Translations under genes and position numbers: made by a program
The notes under the pieces: model-generated
What the model was told of the DNA's origin: nothing
Databases searched by the model: none
What the model saw: the letters and a program-made list of their open reading frames with translations, nothing else
NCBI GenBank assembly: GCA_016648135.1
Contig: JADDOH010002261.1
Location: 248,001 to 312,000 of the forward strand
From: Agrypnia vestita
Lineage: Eukaryota; Arthropoda; Insecta; Trichoptera; Phryganeidae
Length of the DNA stretch: 64,000 nucleotides
Reading direction: 5' to 3'
Part shown: positions 55,707 through 64,000 of the stretch, piece by piece
Layout of the letters: each line of letters starts with the position of its first letter
Numbering within the stretch: position 1 is the first letter of the stretch

Positions 55707-57795
55707 TTTTGTTTTTCTATTGTATGATTTTAATTATTGTTATTATTAGTATTATACATATCTTCTGTTTTTATATCATCAGTTTTTGTTTTAATTTGTT
55801 AACTAAGACATAATGTTTAAAATTTGAATTATTTTTATATATGTCTCATTAAATGTATTGTTTTTCATCTCATTTTTTTTTCAGCGGTACTTTACATCGT
55901 ATAAAATCTGAACAATAAATAAAATATTTTTTTAAGTGTATCACGAAATCTAATCTCATCTCTAAATATAGCAAAAAAATATTATGAGCAGTTTTCCCAA
56001 TAAACATTAAACATTTGATTTGATATTCATAAATTCTATTAAAGTTTCCTGCCAACTTTTAAAATATAATGTGAGATAGAATAACGAACTTATATTTCAT
56101 GTACAAAATTTATACATGTTTTTATTTTAATATGTTGCTTGATAATATTTACGTAACGAGAATGGAATTTCCGTAGGGTTACAGATTGCGCTATGAAATC
56201 TTATTGCATAGGTTTGATACTGTCGTTGAATTTACGTAATACTTGATGTTAAGCTCTGCAATGTTGCGCATGTGACCGCAGTGCTGCCATGGTGCCGCCG
56301 CCAGATTATGGCCCATTTCCAGGCTAGAGAGTGAGGTACTCATGGGGATTGATGTGCAAGCACATGAGCTCTTCTCAGGAATTCGAGGAAACAGAAAAAT
56401 AATGAGGAGCATCAATGCTATTTGAAACAGCTGATCTCGTCGATATGTCTGGTGTTGTAGTGTGCGTGAGGCGGTGCGCAGTGTGGGTGTTAATGCTTCA
56501 CACACGCATACACGCAGGCACGCCCGTGGGACTTACGCCTGACGGCCTGACGCTCAATTTTACACTTACAAAGAGCAAAGGGACATCCAGAATAAATATA
56601 TTTTGAATAGAGTTTAGAAGTACGTGCAAGTAAGAAAATAAACTCTATATATTTCTCAGACACATAGGTACACGAGTACACCATATCACTCCTACATAGA
56701 AAATATTTTTCGGGATGATCCCGCCTCACATAACGTCGTTATATTTTTTTTTTGATCTCTTCAAACATCGTATAAATTTATTAACTATACTAACTGTAAC
56801 CCGTCAAAAATGACGGTAATTTTACATGTCGGTTCCTAAGGAATATATATATATAAGTATATATTTATTTTATTTAAAAAAAAGCAATTCAAGGAACACA
56901 TTTGTACGAATTAAATATTGATATAAAAAATGTAATATTTACTATATTTTGCTCTTGCTCCCTCAAGGCATAACTTTTATGAGCAGTCGCTAACCTGTGA
57001 ATAAGCATTCTTTTAAATGAAATTTTTGTGCGACCGAGCTCCTACCCTTCTTGTTCAGTCAGGATAATGAATGAAAATGACAACAGGTAGAAACAGCAAA
57101 CATCCGTTGGGGAAATTCTCCGAGTAGACGAAACAACGACTGCAAAGTGAGCAGATAGAATAGACAGTTGAAACACGTGTTTATTTTATAAAACGTATCG
57201 TGGAAATAGAATTCATCGGATAAAAGAATTGCTTTCACAGTATCCGGTGTATGTAATGTTTTACCGTATTTAGCTTGTGGCTGGTAGATGGCAAATTTGG
57301 TCGGAGTAATCCATACAGGATTCACCGTCGACTACTATAGACAGATTCTTCTAAGATAAATGATTGATCAGTAATGAGGAAGACATTCGTACTTAAAATT
57401 ATCGCACTGTTTATTCACATACTATTACATTATTCTAATTAATTTAACATCCATTCAATAATTTCGGTTACAATACTAATACTTAAAAGAGTAACAAAAG
57501 AGTGGTTGACTAGATCGAGGCAACGGAAAGGTTGGTTTGTGATGGTCGACATAGAGATAGATTTAATAAATTTAGAAAATCTTAAAATAATAATATTCAA
57601 AAAAAGTCAAGTATGGACATCAAAAATATATTTCTTCTGTTTGGAATCGTTTAAAAGTAAAAGCCTGATATATTTCTTCTCAAGATTCCATGTATTACAA
57701 GAGGCTAACAAAATATTGAATATTCAGCTATACAAGTAATATTTCTTAGGTCTTTATTATACCTTAGATATAATTCTGTGTTAAATTAATATTGT
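55707..57795. other. AT-rich spacer; moderate-GC patch 56200-56540
   Basis: No gene is recognised. The patch at 56200-56540 is open for 60-100 codons on both strands without a recognisable protein. Confidence 0.5.
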
Positions 57796-57910
57796 TTGCC
57801 AATCCTAATAGACTCGACCTTGTGAGTAGGTGCGAACGAGCCTTTATTATTTATGAATCGGAACAGCAAGTCTCGCGTGTAGCGGGTGCTTTACTGTTAT
57901 TTTAACGAAA

Positions 57911-58110
57911 CGGACCAATCACAGGCGCGCTTTGCCTTCGACGGGTTGAGCCGGAGGCGACCGTCCTGATGACTGAATCCGGCCAATGGCGAGCGCCGGC
58001 GGTGAGGTCATCGCGCATAGGATGAGTCACTGCACTAGCGTGGATTTCAGAGGTATGGTGAAATCGTTGCTATAAAAGGAGCGAACACGATATACTCAGC
58101 CCCTTCAGTT
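57911..58110 (+). promoter_or_regulatory. Candidate RNA polymerase II promoter
   Basis: CCAAT boxes at 57915-57919 and 57983-57987, an AP-1 site TGAGTCA at 58023-58029, TATAAAAG at 58071-58078, and initiator-like TCAGC (58096-58100) and TCAGT (58105-58109) about 27-36 bases after the TATA box. The order and spacing match a TATA-type insect promoter. Similar arrangements occur in retroviral-type LTRs, so the source may be a solo LTR. Confidence 0.45.
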
Positions 58111-58398
58111 CGAGACCAGACTTGCGAGCGGGAGCGCTGCCCGACAGACTACCGACGGAGCCCTGAGTTCCAGAACAGCATTTGCGGACGGAGTTGCTGC
58201 CCGGACGTATGGAGGAATCTACCATTCATCAGTACCAGAGAGGATCATACCGCCACTGTGTAACAGCTAAGGAACACATTTATATTATCTATCGATTAAT
58301 TATTTTCACTATTGAAATGTATTTATTTTGGGAAGATTTAAAATCGGAGCAATAATGTATAATTAATATCACGATTTCTTGTGTGATCTTGGCTCAAT

Positions 58399-58718
58399 TC
58401 GTACGGGAATATCTCCCAAACGAATATATTTTGATGCATGGGGATTTTCATACCATTTGTATTAACAATTGATTTTACGGAGCTCTATAAGCAGTGCTTA
58501 ATAGATTCATAATAATTGTCGACGCGTTATGTATTGCATAACCAGATATCAATCCAAATCGTACGAGAAATTCTTCCGAACGAATATATTTTAAAGTATG
58601 GGGATTTTCATACTATTTTTACTAATAATTGAATACATGTAATTCTATAAGAAACGCTTAGTAGCCTTATAATAATTGTGTTGCATAAGTATTGCGCAAT
58701 CCGGTCTTCAGCTAACTC
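58399..58718 (+). repeat. Imperfect tandem duplication, 2 x 160 bp
   Basis: The unit starting TCGTACGGGAATATCTCCCA at 58399 recurs at 58559 as TCGTACGAGAAATTCTTCCG. Shared blocks include ACGAATATATTTT, ATGGGGATTTTCATAC and AATAATTGT. Divergence is substantial, so it is old. No frame stays open through both units. Confidence 0.85.
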
Positions 58719-59556
58719 TTTATGGTTTGAGTACCTCTCGGTATATCCGGCTTAACAAGTAGCTTCAGAACGACGAGTAAAGGACAGAATGGGGAGATCT
58801 AACTGAAATTGGAGTTTTCTGGTTTATGAACGTTGAGCTAGGTGAGGTTGTGGATGACGCTCGTGTCATAAGCCTGGAATCCGCGCAAGCCCCTGTGAGG
58901 TACTCTTAAAAGCGGGACCTCCCTTGTTGATCGGAGTGGCCACTAGACTCGACCTTCGCGCCTCATCCTGCTCAAAAACAGCGTGAACCAACGTCGTGAA
59001 TTCTCTGACTTTGGAAGGATTTTCATGCCTGAATGCTATGAAATCTCAATAGAAAACGTTAACTTCTATTTCATCCTCTGTAAAAAGACAGAGCTAGAAT
59101 CAGTATAAAAATCATTCACTCATATGGAATAGCTGGGATATTATAAATATGTTACTAACACTCTAACATTTGTCCAAAGTAAATGTTGCAAGATGCAGAA
59201 TCGTGGGACGCCATTCTGAAAAGGCATAATGAGATTGCACAATAATTTGTAACATCGCTGACTATGCCCGCAAAGGAGGCTAATGTCGTCATCAATTCGT
59301 ACCAAAAGAGTACATGATTCTTCAAACACCGGCCTAAAAGAAAGGCGCCTCAAGACAACACACATCATCAGAAACTCGTACCAAAAGAGTACGGCCTTCT
59401 CAATTATAAGCCTAAAAGAAGGGCGTCACAGGATCACATCTCGTAAAGAAGAGATAGAGTCTCGGGATGCAGTAAGTTCCGGAGGAACAAGGGGGGTCGT
59501 TTAGTCACTTAGGAAGTCGGCCACCGGGTTTAGGCGTGCGCGGAGCCTCAACCCCT

Positions 59557-59574
59557 CTCAGCAGAGATGCTGAG
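59557..59574. other. Short stem-loop, CTCAGCA/TGCTGAG
   Basis: Seven perfect pairs around GAGA, extendable by AACCC/GGGTT across a 2-nt bulge. It lies at the end of the GC-rich island, where AT-rich DNA resumes. Confidence 0.5.
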
Positions 59575-59600
59575 GGTTTAAAAAACCAAAATTTAGCATT

Positions 59601-62600
59601 CAAAGAATCTATTATTTCATATAAACTCACGGGCTGTTGTAGAATCCTTTCGAACAAACCATCCCCGAGACCTTATCTACTTATTTATAAAGAAGTTTCG
59701 CTTCAAAAATGTCTTATTTCGTAGGTAGAAAATATATGTTTTATTTTCTCATGGAATTAATATGAACAGGTTCATGCACGCCTAGAACGAAGCCATTCAA
59801 GGTAAGAATTTGCTAATACAAAGTGTTTATAATTATTAATTCCAGTGTTATTTAATATGTGTGAATTTTTCCCTTTGCGCCGTTCGAACGATTTTACTGG
59901 TTTGTCTCAAATCGAAAATGTTTTATTTCTAATACACGAATTCTTTCTAGTGTAACGTATTTTATTGTAACATAAATGTATCGATTATTAGGTTCGTTAG
60001 ATGTTTTTATTACGTAATATTATGCAATTGTTTCCACACTGCTCCTATAAAAGAATTTGAAGTTATTACGATACACAACGGGGTCCTTCATCCATTAGAC
60101 GAATCATGTGCCAATTCAACGACGTATTACGAATAGTATATATTGTATTTATCGAGATTTAGTCGCATTTATTATTTCTAGTGAGGTTTTTAGTATTGGT
60201 TCCAGGCGCCATTATGAGGCGGAAATAGTTCATATTCATAGCCCGACTGCAATAGGTATTTTTGTCGCGTAAGAGGTAGCACTTTTAGGAATATAACTGT
60301 GTTTTATGTTTCGTCCCTGACGGACAGGATGGTATAGCTGTGGCTATTTAGGTAATATACTTAGTAAATGCAAAGGGCATTAGGTATTATCAATTTCGTA
60401 TGCGAACACAGCAAATTAGAAATATTTTAGTTAATATTTTTAGTTAATATTGCATTCAAAAGCGCAATTTTCACAGAATAATTATTTTCAGTTAATAATT
60501 ATTTTCAGTAAATGTATAGTTAGCACTGGCAGAGCATTAATATTGTATAGAATACATTATTTTTAATATTTCATAGAAGGTATAATATTTTATTCCGCGA
60601 TCCTTTTATAGTTACAGCGTATCTGTCGACTTCAGCCGTTGCCACCCGCGCCATACAACTATTTTCGCTAACATCATACGGCAAATGACTTTATTCATTG
60701 CAATGAAATTTATATTATTTAATATTATTTTCCACGACGTATTTTTGACGGGTCACACCATAGGATTCATCACATTGTTAGCCGCGGCCAGGAGTTGGCA
60801 AATCAATGGAACATATTAGCTAAAATTAAATTTGAACTCGCGACGAGTAAGCATTGATATTTTAAATAAATTATTAATACAGAATTCATCGTTAATACGT
60901 GAAGGAAGACCCATCTATCTACATAGGTTCGTCACAGTGCTTACCGTGACCAGGAGAACGATTTATATTGAAATACAATAAAATGCTTTACAATATTAAT
61001 TGAACATCATTTCGACATTAAATACAGTCTGCTCGATTTGATTAGGACCCACTATCTAGCTGGCAGACTCATCTCAGGTTCACTTTCCGCTCTCTATGTT
61101 GCCATGACAGATTTTTTTAAAATTAAAAGTCAAATAATTCATTATTTCATACAATTAAATAGCAACCTAAAATATGACAATTTCAGGATTCAAATAGACA
61201 AGAGAAATGTACTCAAATTGTATTTATTGGATTCATTTATATTCAACATCACTTTTTATACGAGTGACTACTCTTCATATAATATGTTCATTATTCATCA
61301 CATTATTCATTATTTCCGCAGCTTGGGATGTTTATCATTAATTATTCATGGTAATAGGCAATTCAATATTAATATTGTACAAATGAATGTGAATAAATAA
61401 CAAAATGTTAATAAATTACGATTTTTTTTACAATTTTGCGTTGTCATTATCTTTAATTCGTTAATAATGATACAGACAGATATTAAAATATGTAACAATA
61501 AGTATAAATAATTAGAGCAGTTAAATAAAATACACATTGAATTTCATCACCAGGAAATTTTTTCACGACAAAAATTGTTAAATTTCCAGTAATTTGACAT
61601 ATTATTATTATTTGTTCGCTCTCAGAAAATTGATTCTACGTAATACATTTTACGTCTTGAATAATCCATCATAAAATAAATCATTTCTGTAGGTACCTGT
61701 TACCTGTACATTACTAAACAATGGTTAAATTCATACGAACATTGAATTTGCGAGCAGAGAATGGGAAATGAGGTTTTACCTGGAAATGTGGAAATCTAAT
61801 TAGAGCTATGAAAACCCTGACGTGTCTAGCAGAACAGCTTTCAAAATATTTTAGTTTTCATTACCACCTGTGTAATTTCCCGGGTCATGCGATTATCCAA
61901 AACGAAAGAATTTCATTACATTTCGTTCCACGTTTCCACGTAAATGCGGTAGGCACATTTTTTAAAAGATTTACTTCGTTCTTAAGCACACTTTATAATA
62001 TGATAAAATATCTCTACATTATTTTTATTAATTATAAAAAAATATTAATGATTATCTAAGGGACTTAGGGCTCGGGCTCTTCGATAAAAAAAGATTTCCA
62101 ATTACTTATTGCTTTACGAATATAATACGTGAACAACAATTTTGGTTGAAATCCTACTGAGATTTATATTTTTTTATAAAAATAAATTGTTTGATTACAT
62201 CACGTTATATTTTCTGTATCAAATATCATTGATCTATTTTTTATTGTTATAATTTTTATATTCCCCATTTCATTTTTATTTTACTAAGATTTTGATTAAA
62301 TTTCATTTTGCATAAAGTTAAAAAAAATTAATTGTCAAGTTTCACTAATCTTTTGCATTTTTTTCTTTTATCTTATTTAATTCCAAGTGCATTAATTTGA
62401 AAGTATGTCTATATTCAGTTCCAAATGTTGTATAGTTACTTTTTAGATCCCTGAGCATAACATGCGTAGTCTCATTTCTCCCGCCATCATCACTCCTTCG
62501 TGACATAATTTGATATATTTTTTTTCCTCTTTCTCCGGATAAATCATCCGCGTCTGGACCAAATTTAAAGTACCTTAATTGCAATTTTTTTGGACCTGCG

Positions 62601-64000
62601 TAAAACAAAAGCATTGATATTTCTTCCTACATCTTCCAACGATTTTCTTAAATCCCAGGCAAAGCAGATCTTTTAAAAATATATATATATTAAATCTATT
62701 AAAAATATTTATATATTATCTAATAACTATCTATTACAAAAGTTTTAAATAGTTACCTTTGTCAAATTTTGAATACGAATAATGAATTATGTTTGCGAAA
62801 TTAATGGAATTGTAGTAATTGAATGCTTTTCTCTTGTATAGGATAGTGATCGCTTATTTCGCCACTACCTCAAATATTTAATAACGTAAATAGTGGTTTC
62901 TCCCAGACATGGCTTTGGGATATTCATTATTGTTATGATTGGAAATTCAAGCCCTTACCTCATCCTGTGCTCCTGGTATTTGAAGGCTCTTGTATGTTCT
63001 TACGGGAGGTACCTACACGATATGATGAACTCCAGCGGTACACAACCCGTAGTTCGATGAATTAGCTATTGTCTACAAAATTAATTAATTATTATTATCT
63101 TTAATTTTCTGAAAAAAGATAATGTGTTTATTTCAAATCTGCAGTGTTTAATATCCAGAATATTATTAAAACTTGAAAATGTAATGACTGTTTTTCTCAG
63201 AAAAATAATCTTATTTAAAAATGAATACTAGTCCACTAAATACTACTACTACTACTACTTCTACTGTTAGATTGATAAACCACCAAATACGACTACCGGT
63301 ACAAGTCTACCATCTATATAATACTTTTTCCCAACCAGTAAAGTTGCCACTTCTTTATAAAAGTTTTATTATTAATTGTACATTATATGTAGTGTTCAAA
63401 TGTGAGTTAGACGTTACATGACGGAAATACACCACAGCTTTATATTTTTATTGACATATTTATATTACATTTGTAGGTATTATATTATACACTTTTGGAG
63501 GCCACACGCCCTGACCCATCCGAACTAGGTCGGTAACTTGCTGGAATTACAATAACTACACTGATGATCAGAAACGAATATTTAACAGAAATTTCGTCTT
63601 TTAAGAGTTGCTGCTGTAAATATAGTTTTGGACGATGAAATGAGTTTGTAAGTAAATCTGAAATTAGTTTTATGTTTAAGCGAATAGTCACTAAAATAAA
63701 CAAATGGATTTCTATACGTTAATTTTCAGTTTCAAAATCCTTTAATTATTAAGTCCCATGATTTTTTACCTCTTTACGACTAATTTGTAAGAAATTTGAT
63801 AATTATTTAGTGTAACATTTAATAATGTACCTGCGTTTTATCTTTTCAATGTTAGAATAACATTAATATAATTTAAATCCGATATTTTTTTCTAACTATA
63901 CGGATATTTTCTACTCAGTATCCTTATTCTCATTCAAAATATTTATTACGAAATTAAAATTAACATTATTTTTTATATATATTCTGAGATAACAATGACT
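59601..64000. other. AT-rich spacer to the window end
   Basis: No gene is recognised. Contains an (ACT)n microsatellite at about 63240-63260. A block at 63536-63575 (GCTGGAATTAC, ACACTGATGAT) resembles 14937-14978 loosely. Confidence 0.5.

Larger units (their letters stand above)
57809..58956 (+). repeat. 13-bp direct repeats 1135 bp apart
   Basis: TAGACTCGACCTT occurs at 57809-57821 and again at 58944-58956. They bracket the promoter-like block and the 160-bp duplication. They could be a target-site duplication of an inserted sequence, but no poly-A or LTR ends adjoin them. Confidence 0.5.
57800..59600 (+). other. GC-rich island with promoter-like upstream part
   Basis: About 1.8 kb of clearly higher GC than the flanks, with sharp edges. 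It has a promoter-like block (57910-58110), a 5'-leader-like stretch with an imperfect duplication (TTGCGAGCGGG...GCTGCCCG at 58123 and TTTGCGGACGG...GCTGCCCG at about 58180), a 160-bp tandem duplication, and further duplicated GTACCAAAAGAGTAC blocks at 59297 and 59379. No long ORF. It could be a long noncoding RNA gene, a solo LTR, or a noncoding first exon. Confidence 0.45.

Noticed and set aside
63540..63580. ACTGATGATCAGAAACG, a hammerhead-like string
   Set aside because: There is no room for stem II and no stem I pairing. The similar site near 14970 lacks GAAAC entirely.

Overview
The window looks like a gene-poor, repeat-rich stretch of nuclear DNA from an arthropod, most likely an insect. 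The evidence is strong A+T bias with homopolymer and (TA)n runs, no bacterial-style operons, a mariner DNA transposon, tRNA-derived SINEs, 3' fragments of several non-LTR retrotransposons, and many short foldback elements. The order cannot be fixed from sequence alone. I found no complete host protein-coding gene. The only good coding candidate is a GC-rich ORF at 8284-8576 that could be a terminal exon. Nearly all other short ORFs are chance or antisense readings of repeats.

Layout. 0-13 kb: AT-rich spacer with a decayed foldback (885-1090), a MITE (4475-4830), the candidate exon, and a 69-bp tandem duplication. 13-17 kb: a MITE end, a 28-bp minisatellite, a 1.47-kb unit bounded by inverted repeats (14670-16139), a tRNA-Arg-like relic and the first SINE. 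19-27 kb: retrotransposon 3' remnants (19.5, 21.9, 22.7, 27.0 kb) and a near-perfect MITE hairpin (24711-24883). 27-42 kb: foldback/inverted-repeat families A, B and C. 44-47 kb: a mariner-like helix-turn-helix relic and another LINE relic. 46.8-53.8 kb: two copies of a repeat rich in heat-shock-element-like arrays, two more SINEs, and further LINE fragments. 54.47-55.70 kb: a mariner with perfect 29-bp termini but a broken transposase. 57.8-59.6 kb: an isolated GC-rich island with a promoter-like arrangement and internal duplications. The remainder is AT-rich spacer.

Main result. Three unrelated repeat families (A at 38.4, 41.9 and 0.9 kb; B at 27.5, 30.9 and 32.0 kb; C at 39.5 kb) each encode the same small RNA design. 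Its order is CUGANGA, one extra nucleotide, a 5-6 bp stem, GAAAC, a short palindrome ending in an NUH triplet, then a strand that pairs with the bases before CUGANGA. This is the hammerhead ribozyme layout with a palindromic stem III, as known from Penelope-like elements and retrozymes. The best copy is 38449-38494 on the minus strand, with every core base and all stem pairs present. In families A and C it lies on both arms of a foldback, once per strand. The constant extra nucleotide after the core is the main caveat.

A second notable signal is the repeat at 46846-47306 and 52739-53211. It carries GAA/TTC units alternating at exact 2-nt spacing, the binding-site grammar of heat-shock factor, conserved between both copies.
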